Shown in pieces: positions 1-6,820 of a DNA stretch of 10,271 nt. This stretch comes from an uncultured Collinsella sp. Its GTDB lineage: Bacteria; Actinomycetota; Coriobacteriia; Coriobacteriales; Coriobacteriaceae. Where the stretch lies: positions 1-10,271 of the forward strand of contig UREE01000070.1 in assembly GCA_900546825.1 (NCBI GenBank), read 5' to 3'. The translations under genes and the position numbers were made by a program. Within the stretch, counting starts at the first letter, position 1; every line of letters starts with the position of its first letter. The notes beneath the pieces are model-generated. The model was not told where the DNA came from, did no database searches, and was given only the letters and a program-made list of their open reading frames with translations.

Positions 1-55
1 GGACGCCGCCCTCTCAAGGCGGAGATCACCAGTTCGAATCTGGTACGGGCTACCA
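1..55 (+). tRNA. tRNA-Glu (anticodon CUC), 3' part
   Basis: The window opens inside a tRNA. The anticodon stem is CCGCC (6-10) paired with GGCGG (18-22) around the loop CTCTCAA (11-17), giving anticodon CTC at 13-15, which reads GAG (Glu). The T arm is ACCAG / TTCGAAT / CTGGT (28-44). The 3' acceptor strand (45-51), an A discriminator (52) and an encoded CCA (53-55) close the molecule. The 5' acceptor strand and most of the D arm lie before the window, so the acceptor pairing cannot be checked. Confidence 0.93.
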
Positions 56-65
56 CGCATCTGAT

Positions 66-97
66 ACCCGGACTTCCCATGGAAGGCCGGGTTTTTT
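66..97 (+). terminator. intrinsic terminator of the tRNA transcript
   Basis: ACCCGG (66-71) pairs with CCGGGT (87-92), and CTTCC (73-77) with GGAAG (81-85), with one A/G mismatch between the two helices and a three-base loop. The hairpin runs straight into six T residues (92-97). It sits 10 bases after the tRNA CCA end, as expected for the tRNA terminator. Confidence 0.9.
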
Positions 98-144
98 ATT
101 ATCAAACAACCGTCTGCAATTCCCGTTTGAACAAGAGCTTTGCG

Positions 145-172
145 TTCTGCTTATGGCCCTTACGGGTACAAT
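145..172 (+). promoter_or_regulatory. possible promoter of the flippase-like gene
   Basis: TACAAT (167-172) is a good -10 match, 33 bases before the chosen start codon. The best -35 at a suitable distance is only TTCTGC (145-150, 16-bp spacer). A promoter is expected here because the tRNA terminator lies just upstream, but the -35 is weak. Confidence 0.3.
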
Positions 173-205
173 TACCAAGATATTTTGACTGTCAGAAGGA
201 GTCTC

Positions 206-1513
206 ATGACGGAGTCCTCTCAGCATACATCTAAGCCCCAGGTCGAGGTTGAGGCCTCGGGTGGAGATGACAATAAGAGCGCACGCCGCGGCGCCATCTT
301 TATCGGCGTCGTGCTGGTGGGTTATATCGTCTATCTGGTGGTAACCGGGCAGATGGGGCAGTTCTGGGCCGCTATGTCGAGCGTCCAGGCGCCATGGCTC
401 GTTGTCGCGTGTCTCTGCATGTTCATGTATCTGTTCTTTGGCATTGTGGCCTATGCAATCGCCGTTTGGCTCGATCCTTATTCGCCCGTCGGCATCCGCG
501 ACCTGATCTCGGTCGAGGCGAGTGGCATCTTCTTTGGCAACCTCACGCCCATGATGATGGGCTCGACTCCCGCCCAGATCTACCGTCTGACCAAAGCGGG
601 CCAAAATGTCGGCGAGGCCGGAGCCACGCAGTTCACGCGCTTTATCGTGTACCAGTTTGGCCTCGTTGCCTGGGGCGCTATCCTACTGCTTGCCCGCATG
701 CCGTTTTTTGCCGAGCGCTATGGCGACATGACGCTGCTGTGCGTCTTTAGCTTTGGTGGGCACTGCTGCATCTTGCTGGGCATCTTCGCCGTCGCGCTCA
801 TGCCTAAGACCGTCACTCGCGTCGCCCATTGCATCATCAATTGGCTCGAGCGCATAGGTGTCTCGGCCACTAAGATCGAGGGATGGCGCACGTTTGTCGA
901 CGGCGAGATCTACTCCTTCTCCGAGAAGTTCAAGCTTTCGGCCGGACATTTTTCTTCCATGCTGCTCACCGTGTTTATCACCATGCTGCAGCTCGCGTTT
1001 TTCTATCTGGTTCCGTATTTCCTGATGCTTGCCTTTGGCCATCACGAGGTCGACTTTTTCTCGGTCATGGCCGCGAGTGCCTTTGTCCAGCTGCTGAGCT
1101 CTGCGGTTCCCTTGCCCGGTGGAACTGGTGGCGCTGAGGGCGGCTTTGCATTGTTCTTGGGTCATTTCTTTGGGTCGGCTTCGACCGCCGGCTATCTGCT
1201 GTGGCGCCTCATTACGTTTATTGCACCGACCATTTTGGCTGCGCCCCTGCTGGGACTTAAGAGCGCCCACAACGAGAGCATCCATGCGCGCTGGGATCGC
1301 GTGATGCGCAAACTCGGTCGCACGTCTCAGACGCCCTCTGCGCCCACTAAGCCGCACCCCACGAATGCGGTTACCGTTGATCCCAAGAAGCACGCTCAGA
1401 AGGCTTCTGGGACCGCTAAGCCGGCTCATAAAGCCTATGTGCGCCAGACGGGCGACGGTATTCGCGTTTCTCCGTCGGCACTCAATAAGAAGAAGCACCC
1501 TAAGTCGCAGTAG
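206..1513 (+). CDS. flippase-like integral membrane protein (LPG synthase TM / UPF0104 family)
   Basis: A 435-residue polytopic membrane protein of the family that includes the flippase part of MprF and YbhN. Family members are thought to move or modify lipids; the substrate here is unknown. Visible signs are many hydrophobic segments (about 29-47, 63-88, 150-164, 176-198, 250-276, 284-300, 328-350) and two conserved family motifs, GNLTPMMMGSTPAQIYRL (111-128) and PLPGGTGGAEG (302-312). No C-terminal aminoacyl-transferase domain follows, so it is not a full MprF. The last 70 residues form a Lys/His/Pro-rich, probably cytoplasmic tail. The frame stays open to an ATG at 140, but ATG 206 is preferred because AGAAGGAG (194-201) lies 4 bases before it and the upstream residues do not look like protein. 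It appears monocistronic. T-ending codons are frequent, unlike the genes right of 2340. Confidence 0.88.
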   Translation: MTESSQHTSKPQVEVEASGGDDNKSARRGAIFIGVVLVGYIVYLVVTGQMGQFWAAMSSVQAPWLVVACLCMFMYLFFGIVAYAIAVWLDPYSPVGIRDLISVEASGIFFGNLTPMMMGSTPAQIYRLTKAGQNVGEAGATQFTRFIVYQFGLVAWGAILLLARMPFFAERYGDMTLLCVFSFGGHCCILLGIFAVALMPKTVTRVAHCIINWLERIGVSATKIEGWRTFVDGEIYSFSEKFKLSAGHFSSMLLTVFITMLQLAFFYLVPYFLMLAFGHHEVDFFSVMAASAFVQLLSSAVPLPGGTGGAEGGFALFLGHFFGSASTAGYLLWRLITFIAPTILAAPLLGLKSAHNESIHARWDRVMRKLGRTSQTPSAPTKPHPTNAVTVDPKKHAQKASGTAKPAHKAYVRQTGDGIRVSPSALNKKKHPKSQ

Positions 1514-1562
1514 GGCAGTCGTGCGTTCTTCATGATGCGGGGCATATTTGTGCTGTATGGGG

Positions 1563-1586
1563 GATAATCCTCTTACGTAGATTATC
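1563..1586. promoter_or_regulatory. inverted repeat upstream of the TetR gene, candidate operator
   Basis: GATAATC (1563-1569) and GATTATC (1580-1586) form a perfect 7-bp inverted repeat with a 10-base spacer, 44 bases before the tetR-like start codon. Size and placement fit an autoregulatory operator of a TetR-family dimer, but binding is an inference. The left arm also contains GATAAT, a passable -10 box, without a good -35 in front. Confidence 0.35.
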
Positions 1587-1629
1587 TCTCATCTGTTGAT
1601 GAATGCCCGTATATCGAAGGGACACGCCC

Positions 1630-2227
1630 ATGGCCACCAGCAAACCGCGTATTGATCGCCGCATCGTTCGCAGCCGCAATGCCATCCTTTCCGCTTTCGA
1701 GCGCCTGCTCATGGAAAAGCCGCTGGCAGACATTACGGTGAGTGCCATCGCGCGCGAGGCCAATGTCGACCGCAAGACCTTTTACGTTCACTTTGGTACG
1801 GTTGACGGCCTGCTCGATGCCATTGCCGTCGATGTGGTGGAGATGATTGTCGACTCGGTCGAGAAAACGCTTGCTTCAATGGACGGTGACACCAACGAGC
1901 GCGCCTTGGGCGCGGCGGCGACCTTCTTTAAAACTGTGCAACAACTTGGTGCTCAATCGTCAGCTGATCGAGAACATTCCGCTCGATGATTTTATGGCTC
2001 GTCTTCGTGCGCCGCTCGAGCACGAGATTGCTGAGCGCGATCTGCTGCCCCACGGTCTCAAGGACGAGATGTTCGACTACTATCTGGCGTTTTTGCTGTC
2101 CGGTATCATCGGCATCTATCGCACGTGGGCGCTGTCTGACGGTTCGGTTCCTATCGAGCGTGTCTCGGAGGTTGCTAATAATCTGACGTTGAGCGGTCTT
2201 TCGAGTTTGGAATCTCGCTTGGATTAG
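1630..2227 (+). pseudogene. TetR/AcrR-family transcriptional regulator, frameshifted
   Basis: The N-terminal half (ATG 1630, ribosome site AAGGGA at 1617-1622) is a clear TetR DNA-binding domain: residues 36-56, reading TVSAIAREANVDRKTFYVHFG, match the family helix-turn-helix. This frame runs off into a stop at 1987-1989. The C-terminal half continues in the next frame, with NNLVLNRQLIENIPLDDF followed by YYLAFLLSGIIGIYRTW, typical of the TetR ligand/dimer domain, and stops at 2225-2227. The 598-bp span is one base more than 199 codons, so a one-base insertion explains it and would restore a normal 198-residue protein. The likeliest place is AAAA at 1930-1933 or CAACAAC just after. Sequencing error, true inactivation or programmed +1 shift cannot be told apart here. 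The regulated genes are unknown; the flippase gene and itself are the nearest candidates. Confidence 0.85.
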
Positions 2228-2229
2228 GT

Positions 2230-2325
2230 CTAGTTGGGCTCGTCGGCGTGGAAATTCCTGTTCACGAGGTTCTCCGGCGCCTTGGAGACCTCGCCGGCGT
2301 AGGAGCTATAGCCTGAGGATCCTTA
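2230..2325 (-). mobile_element. remnant of an IS3-family (IS150-like) transposase gene
   Basis: Between in-frame stops at 2323-2325 and 2230-2232, the minus strand reads 30 residues containing YSSYAGEVSKAPENLVNRNF and then HADEPN. I recognise this as the conserved linker just before the DDE catalytic core of IS3-family OrfB transposases, where a Trp-x-Thr-Asp-Ile motif would normally follow. Here it ends in TAG exactly at the join with the TetR gene's last codons. No start codon, catalytic residues or terminal inverted repeats are visible, so this is a small non-functional scar. Confidence 0.7.
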
Positions 2326-2339
2326 AATGAAAGTCCAGT

Positions 2340-3521
2340 CTATCCTTCCCACTCCAATTGGGAATCCTCCGATGCGCCTTCGCACGCTCGCATGACCTCG
2401 ATACCATGCGAGCGTGCGAAGGCGACGAGCTCTGCGTTGCGGGCGTTTATGGTGCCGAAGGCTGCGGGGCACACGATAAGGTGCACGCAGTGGACGAGGA
2501 GCTCTTTGGCGCGGGCTATGGTTTTATCCCCGATCGGCTCGAAGGCGCGCTCGGCCACGCATTCCGCCGCCAGGTCGCGCGCGAGCTCGCAGTCGATGTC
2601 CCCTTCGTGCAGAACGCCCGCGTAGAACGCCTTGCCCTGCCGGATGAGCTGGCGAAACACAGCCGACCCCGTACCTGCGCCGGCGATGACGAACGTGTGC
2701 GCATCGCCGTGCGGGCGTCCAATTTCCACGCTGCCGAAGCGCTCGTTGAAGGTGCCATGTTGAAGGCCGTAGAGCTCGCCAATCGTCTCGCGCATGAATA
2801 TGTCCTCGGGTGCGCCGGCGCGGAAGACCCGGCCGCCCTTCACGCAAATCACCTTGTCGGCGCTTTTCTGCGCGAGCTCGAGTTCGTGGATGGACATGAT
2901 GACAGCCACATTCCGCGATTTCGCAAGGTGGCGAAGTATTCGCAGCAGGTCAATCTGGTAGCGGATATCGAGATACGACGTGGGCTCGTCGAGAACGAGC
3001 ACACGCGGATCCTGGGCGATGGCGCGTGCGAGCATGACGCGCTGGCGTTGCCCGTCGCTTATCTGCATGAAGTCGCGCTCGGCGAGCTCTTCCACATGTG
3101 CGGTTTTCATGGCCTCTTCGACTCGACTATGGTCGTTAGGCGAGAGTGTGCCCATTCGCCCGGTGTAGGGATGCCTTCCCGCCTCTACGATATCGCGGCA
3201 GGTGAGGAGCTCGGTCCGGGGGCGATCTGTCAACATAACGGCAAGGTTCCTTGCGAACTCCGCCGTCTTCCATCGGGAAATCTCTCGCCCGTCGAGCTCG
3301 ATCGCGCCGGCAAGCGGTGCCAGATGGCGTATGATGGTTTTCAAGATGGTCGACTTGCCCGAGCCGTTCGGCCCGATGAGCGCCACGACGTCGCCCGCGC
3401 GAACCTCCAGATCGACGCCTTCGACTACGACCTTCTTGTCGTAGCCCGCCGACAGGTCGCTTATGCGGAAAAGCGGCGCTCCGTCAGTCTGCGTTTTGGG
3501 CCGCGGCACGAATTCCCCCAT
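2340..3521 (-). CDS. ABC transporter ATPase (FecE/BtuD type) with C-terminal extra domain
   Basis: The energising subunit for the permease encoded just upstream, importing a metal chelate, heme or corrinoid. Residues 18-255 form the ABC domain: Walker A GPNGSGKST (50-58), signature ISDGQ (154-158, in place of LSGGQ), Walker B with catalytic Glu in VLVLDEP (174-180), D-loop SYLD and H-loop His212. The usual Q-loop glutamine is not present: the segment reads AVMLTDRP (94-101), a variation I recall from a subset of importers. Residues 270-393 are an additional alpha/beta-looking domain starting FVIAGAGTG and containing HEGDIDCELA and AERAFEPIGD. I recall similar extensions on B12-type importers of anaerobes, but its function is not known to me. 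The ATG directly follows the permease stop (TAG then ATG), implying translational coupling; GGTGAGG precedes it. The 3' end carries a 20-bp inverted repeat. Confidence 0.9.
   Translation of the reverse strand: MGEFVPRPKTQTDGAPLFRISDLSAGYDKKVVVEGVDLEVRAGDVVALIGPNGSGKSTILKTIIRHLAPLAGAIELDGREISRWKTAEFARNLAVMLTDRPRTELLTCRDIVEAGRHPYTGRMGTLSPNDHSRVEEAMKTAHVEELAERDFMQISDGQRQRVMLARAIAQDPRVLVLDEPTSYLDIRYQIDLLRILRHLAKSRNVAVIMSIHELELAQKSADKVICVKGGRVFRAGAPEDIFMRETIGELYGLQHGTFNERFGSVEIGRPHGDAHTFVIAGAGTGSAVFRQLIRQGKAFYAGVLHEGDIDCELARDLAAECVAERAFEPIGDKTIARAKELLVHCVHLIVCPAAFGTINARNAELVAFARSHGIEVMRACEGASEDSQLEWEG
2346..2364. repeat. short hairpin at the end of the ATPase gene
   Basis: TTCCCA (2346-2351) and TGGGAA (2359-2364) form a 6-bp inverted repeat with a 7-base loop, ending four bases before the ATPase stop codon on the minus strand. 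No U-run follows on that strand, so it is not a standard terminator. It lies 11 bases beyond the long inverted repeat at 2375-2424; together they may protect or end the operon mRNA. Confidence 0.4.
2375..2424. repeat. 20-bp perfect inverted repeat inside the ATPase coding end
   Basis: The arm 2375-2394 and the arm 2405-2424 are exact reverse complements over 20 bases, with a 10-base loop (ACCTCGATAC, 2395-2404). On the minus strand the arms encode roughly residues 367-373 (AFARSHG) and 377-383 (MRACEGA), with the loop encoding the residues between. The stem is GC-rich and would fold very stably in the mRNA about 30 codons before the stop. Confidence 0.9.
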
Positions 3522-4562
3522 CTACCTCACCCGCTTCTTCAACATGAGCGCGATAACCACCGGCGCGCCGAAGATGGCGGTGACGGCGCTGATGGAAAGC
3601 TCGACGGGAGAGAACAGCGTGCGCGCGATCAAATCGCAGCCCGCGCAGAAGATGGCGCCTCCCAAGAAGCACGCGGGAATCACGCGGATGGGCTTCGACG
3701 ACTTTAGCGCTGACTTCACGAGATGCGGAACCGCGATGCCTACGAACGACACCGGACCAGCGAACGCGGTCACGCAGGCGGAGAGCATGCTCGCTAGAAG
3801 GACGAGCACCACGCGGAAGCGTGCGACGTTCACGCCGACGCTTTTCGCGTAGGCCTCTCCCAGCTGGAAGGCGGAAAGGGGCTTCGATATCGCGAATACG
3901 CATGCGCTCACGGTGATCACCACGACCGCGATGACCGCGACGTCGTCCCAGCTCGAACCCGAGAAGCTACCCAAAGACCAGTTGTGCAGGTTCACGATGG
4001 ACTGGTCGTCGGCGAAGGCGATGAGGAAGTTCGTCGCCGCCGAGCAGATGTATCCCACCATGACCCCCGCCACGATGAGCATGGCCATGGAACTTATGCG
4101 CCGTGCGATGAGGAGCACGAAGCCGATGGTGATAAGCGAGCCCAGAAACGCTGCGGCCACCATGGCCGGCGAGGACATGGCCTGGTTCGAGCCTAGAAGT
4201 ACGATCATCGTAAGCGCGACGATGAACTTTGCGCCCGAGGAGACGCCCAAGATGAACGGGTCGGCGATGGGGTTGTTGAAAAAAGTCTGCAGCAGGAACC
4301 CGGAGAGCGAAAGTGCCCCGCCGAGAAGCACGGCTGAAAGCACGCGCGGAAGGCGAATCTCCCAGATGACCTGGCTTTCCATGGAATTGGCCGCGCCGCC
4401 TGAAAGGATGCCGGGGATGTGGTCTGCGGGCACGAGCACGCTCCCGATGCACAGGTTGGCCCCGACGAGCACGATGAGGGCAACAGCGAGCAGCGCCGTC
4501 ACGATGCGACACCGCGCAGCGCGCCCCGATTCGTCGTATGCCATGGAAAGCCGGCTTCTCAT
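3522..4562 (-). CDS. FecCD/BtuC-family ABC transporter permease
   Basis: A 346-residue integral membrane subunit, normal length for this family, which imports iron-siderophores, heme or cobalamin as a homodimer. The family hallmarks are visible: IRLPRVLSAVLLGGALSLSG (69-88), then LQTFFNNPIADPFILGVSSG (91-110), the coupling-helix region LGEAYAKSVGVNV (234-246) and GPVSFVGIAVPHLVKSAL (269-286). About ten hydrophobic segments can be counted. The ATG at 4562 lies 4 bases after the binding-protein stop and behind GAGGAAG inside that gene; ATG 4544 (MAYDESG) is a possible alternative start, with GAGAAG before it. The stop abuts the ATPase start. The sequence alone does not decide the cargo; the cobalamin riboswitch and nearby cbi genes favour a corrinoid or related tetrapyrrole. 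Confidence 0.93.
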   Translation of the reverse strand: MRSRLSMAYDESGRAARCRIVTALLAVALIVLVGANLCIGSVLVPADHIPGILSGGAANSMESQVIWEIRLPRVLSAVLLGGALSLSGFLLQTFFNNPIADPFILGVSSGAKFIVALTMIVLLGSNQAMSSPAMVAAAFLGSLITIGFVLLIARRISSMAMLIVAGVMVGYICSAATNFLIAFADDQSIVNLHNWSLGSFSGSSWDDVAVIAVVVITVSACVFAISKPLSAFQLGEAYAKSVGVNVARFRVVLVLLASMLSACVTAFAGPVSFVGIAVPHLVKSALKSSKPIRVIPACFLGGAIFCAGCDLIARTLFSPVELSISAVTAIFGAPVVIALMLKKRVR

Positions 4563-4566
4563 GGTG

Positions 4567-6138
4567 CTAGCCGAGCTTCCTCAGATAATGGAAGTCGCTC
4601 GCGTCATCGCCGGTGAACGCCCCGTGCAGCTCGTCGATAATGTCGGCGGTGGAAGTCATCTGCTGGTACATGTCGGCGCTTGTGACCCAGACGTTGCCGT
4701 TCTTCACGGCTTTGAACTGCGACAATAGCGCGTTTTTGCCTACGAAGTCGTTCAAGGTGGCAACCGATTCGTCGATGGTGCCGTTGTAGACGATGATGTC
4801 GGCATCCTTCGCCGTCGCATAGAAGCGCTCCATTTCGAGCGTTACTGACGAACCTGACGTCGACGCCGTCTGCGCGTCATCGAGCGCGTAGCTGCCGCCT
4901 GCAAGCTCGATCATCTGCGCCACGTAGTCGCCCGCCCGCCGCGTGACGGCGGCCCCGTTCGAGTTAATGTAGAAATACGCCACGGTTTTACCTGACGACG
5001 CGAGTCCCGACGTTTGCTCGACGCGGGCCTTCTGCTCGTTGAACAGGTGCGTGGCCTCGTCTTCCTTGTCGAACAGGACGCCGAAAAGCTTAATCCACTC
5101 GACGCGCCCGAGTGCTTCGGGCTCGCTCGACGACTGTTCGGTGAGCACGACGAGCCCGAGCTTCTGCAGCTTTTCCTTCACATCGGGCGTGTGGTTGATC
5201 ATGGTGTTCTCGATGGCGAGCGTGCAGCCCGAGGCCGATATTCGCTCGTAGTCGGGCGCGCTGTACTTGCCGCCGTAGGCGATCGCCCCACTTTCGAGCG
5301 CACTTTTGAAGCCCGCGACCGAGCAATCGTCGGCCTTCGTGCCCGACATTAAGATATTGTCGTTCGCATCGAGCGCGTCGACCAGGCACATCGTTGCCGA
5401 CGACACGAGGTACACCTTGTCGGCGGGGCGCCTTATGACCGCGATGTCGGAGCTCAACCCATCAGGTACCTTCGCATCTTGCGGCACCACGAGGAAGCGC
5501 TCCCCGTTCGAAATGCAGATAAGCCGCAGGCCGCCTTCGTACTCGTCGACAGTGAAGTGCTTGGCGTATTCAAGCTGAAGCGCCCCCGTCGGCTCCCAGC
5601 CGCAGCCCAAATCGGCGTTGTGGAAGTCGACCGCGGCGCTTGAAGCCGTTCCCGCAGGGGAGCCGCCGCTTGTATCGTCGCCCGATTTCTCCTTCATGGT
5701 GGATGAGTCGAAGTAGAGCGTGTAGTCGATGGTGTGCGGCGTCGACATGGCGACGGTCTCGGCCGACACGGCGATGTCCTCGTCGAGCGTGACGGGTATC
5801 TCGAACGTGGAGTTGCCGCCGTCGTTTACGGGCGCGTAGTCCACGCCGTCGACGGTCATCTTGTCGTAGTTCGAACTCGACCAGGTGATGGTCGCGGTGT
5901 AGGTGTCGCCATCCTTCACAATTGTGGTTGGTGAGGCGATGCTTGCGCGCCCTGACCCGCCGGAAAGCGAGACGCTCACAGTGTATTCCTGAGATCCCGC
6001 CGTGGCACCGGTCGCGTTCGGGCTCGCACTGCACCCCGCGAAGGGAAGCGCGAGCAGGGCGAGGAGAACGCAGGCGATTACGCGCGCTGCGATGCTGCGG
6101 CGCTTCCTGTTTTCCCCCTTGGGAAGAATCGACCGCAT
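4567..6138 (-). CDS. substrate-binding lipoprotein (BtuF-like) with fused N-terminal NEAT-like module
   Basis: A 523-residue exported lipoprotein, about 200 residues longer than a usual class III binding protein. Residues 1-36 are a signal peptide: basic KGENRKRR, a hydrophobic stretch, and Cys36 in PFAGC as lipidation site (Phe at -3 is slightly unusual). Residues 51-146 form a beta-rich module with TYTATITWSSSNYDKM and PVTLDEDIAVSAE, resembling the stand-alone lipoprotein encoded just upstream and, more loosely, heme-binding NEAT domains. A Ser/Gly/Thr linker (147-170) leads to a periplasmic-binding-protein fold (about 185-515), recognisable from the hinge region around IKLFGVLFDKEDEATHLFN and from VYNGTIDESV and VKNGNVWVTSADMYQQ. 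It should capture the cargo and hand it to the permease. Four bases separate it from the gene before and four from the permease gene. No strong ribosome site precedes the ATG, so coupling to the upstream gene is likely. Confidence 0.87.
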   Translation of the reverse strand: MRSILPKGENRKRRSIAARVIACVLLALLALPFAGCSASPNATGATAGSQEYTVSVSLSGGSGRASIASPTTIVKDGDTYTATITWSSSNYDKMTVDGVDYAPVNDGGNSTFEIPVTLDEDIAVSAETVAMSTPHTIDYTLYFDSSTMKEKSGDDTSGGSPAGTASSAAVDFHNADLGCGWEPTGALQLEYAKHFTVDEYEGGLRLICISNGERFLVVPQDAKVPDGLSSDIAVIRRPADKVYLVSSATMCLVDALDANDNILMSGTKADDCSVAGFKSALESGAIAYGGKYSAPDYERISASGCTLAIENTMINHTPDVKEKLQKLGLVVLTEQSSSEPEALGRVEWIKLFGVLFDKEDEATHLFNEQKARVEQTSGLASSGKTVAYFYINSNGAAVTRRAGDYVAQMIELAGGSYALDDAQTASTSGSSVTLEMERFYATAKDADIIVYNGTIDESVATLNDFVGKNALLSQFKAVKNGNVWVTSADMYQQMTSTADIIDELHGAFTGDDASDFHYLRKLG

Positions 6139-6142
6139 GGCG

Positions 6143-6676
6143 TTACTTCAGTTCGTCGGCGCGCAGATCGACGCCGGCGGATTCGAATACGAGCGTGCGG
6201 TCGTACCACCGCTCCCTTTTAATGCTCCACGCGGCGCAGGCGGTGTCCTCGTCGAGCGCATCAACGGGCACGTCGTAGGTGTACTTGCCTTCCGCGTTTT
6301 CCACATAGGGGATGAAGTCGGCCTCGCTCGCGGCGGCAGCCTCGTCGCCCGTGCCCATGAAGAGCTTGCCGTAGCCCGTGCCGGAAAGCGTCATCACGCA
6401 GTGCATGGAGCCGTTTTCCACGATGAGCTGGGCGTCCACAATCCTGAACATGTTCGAGCTGGAATCTACGGTGATTGGATAGGTGCCGTCAGCCACCTTG
6501 TCGGCGGTAATGGGGGCAGCGCTTTCGCCCTCGGGCGCATCGGCCGCCTGTTCGGTCTTTTCCTGGGAATCGGCATCGCTTGCCTTTGCGCTGTCGATTG
6601 AATTTCCGCCGCAGCCGGCGAGCGAGAACGCGAAAAGCGCCGCCGACAGGGCGAAGACGAGGGTTTTCTTCAACAT
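6143..6676 (-). CDS. small lipoprotein with NEAT-like (Ig-like beta) module
   Basis: A 177-residue exported protein. MLKKTLVFALSAALFAFSLAGC is a classic lipoprotein signal with Cys22 in LAGC. An acidic, Ala/Ser/Glu-rich spacer (about 23-58) is followed by one beta-rich domain (about 61-167) with DGTYPITVDSSS, LIVENGSMHCVMTLSGTGYG and VPVDALDEDTACAAW. The order Gly-x4-Met-Thr-Leu-Ser, Tyr-x-Lys-Leu and Pro-Val-x2-Leu-Asp-Glu-Asp-x-Ala is mirrored in the N-terminal module of the binding protein downstream. The overall pattern recalls NEAT heme-binding domains, but I cannot confirm the family. Inferred role: a surface acceptor passing a tetrapyrrole to the importer. The frame is open to 6775, but ATG 6676 starts the signal peptide and has AAAGGA upstream; the extension would place hairpin sequence in protein. 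Translation of the next gene follows after four bases. Confidence 0.83.
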   Translation of the reverse strand: MLKKTLVFALSAALFAFSLAGCGGNSIDSAKASDADSQEKTEQAADAPEGESAAPITADKVADGTYPITVDSSSNMFRIVDAQLIVENGSMHCVMTLSGTGYGKLFMGTGDEAAAASEADFIPYVENAEGKYTYDVPVDALDEDTACAAWSIKRERWYDRTLVFESAGVDLRADELK

Positions 6677-6702
6677 GGAGGGGTTCCTTTCAATCGCTTC
6701 GA

Positions 6703-6811
6703 CCGCCCGCGCCGTGCGGTGGGCGGGCGGGATGCGAATGCAACGGGCATGCGCCGTCGGTCGGGGAAGGCGCATGCCCGTTGCACGGGGACGCGACCGG
6801 CGCCCCCGTGC
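6703..6811. repeat. cluster of three hairpins between the chelatase and lipoprotein genes
   Basis: The 144-bp gap holds three inverted repeats. Reading with the minus-strand transcript: first GCACGGGG (6783-6790) with CCCCGTGC (6804-6811), 8 bp and a 13-base loop; then a 17-bp perfect repeat, 6739-6755 with 6769-6785, also with a 13-base loop; then CCGCCC (6703-6708) with GGGCGG (6721-6726). The first two share bases 6783-6785 and so compete. None is followed by a U-run on the minus strand. They resemble processing or stability hairpins that let chelatase mRNA outlive the rest. Confidence 0.8.
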
Positions 6812-6820
6812 GCGGCGAGT

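Noticed and set aside
1..140. tRNA-Glu as the integration site of a mobile element
   Set aside because: No repeat of the tRNA 3' end and no integrase gene are seen in the window.
683..1498. Minus-strand open frame of 271 codons opposite the flippase-like gene
   Set aside because: Arg/Gln/His-rich translation without domains, no ribosome site; a shadow of the membrane protein gene.
2358..3707. Long + strand open frame of 449 codons opposite the ATPase gene
   Set aside because: It is the mirror of a well-supported ABC ATPase in GC-rich DNA, has no family motifs, and runs on into the permease gene.
3913..4728. Met-rich + strand open frame opposite the permease and binding-protein genes
   Set aside because: The Met richness comes from reverse-complemented CAT codons and the frame crosses two real genes.
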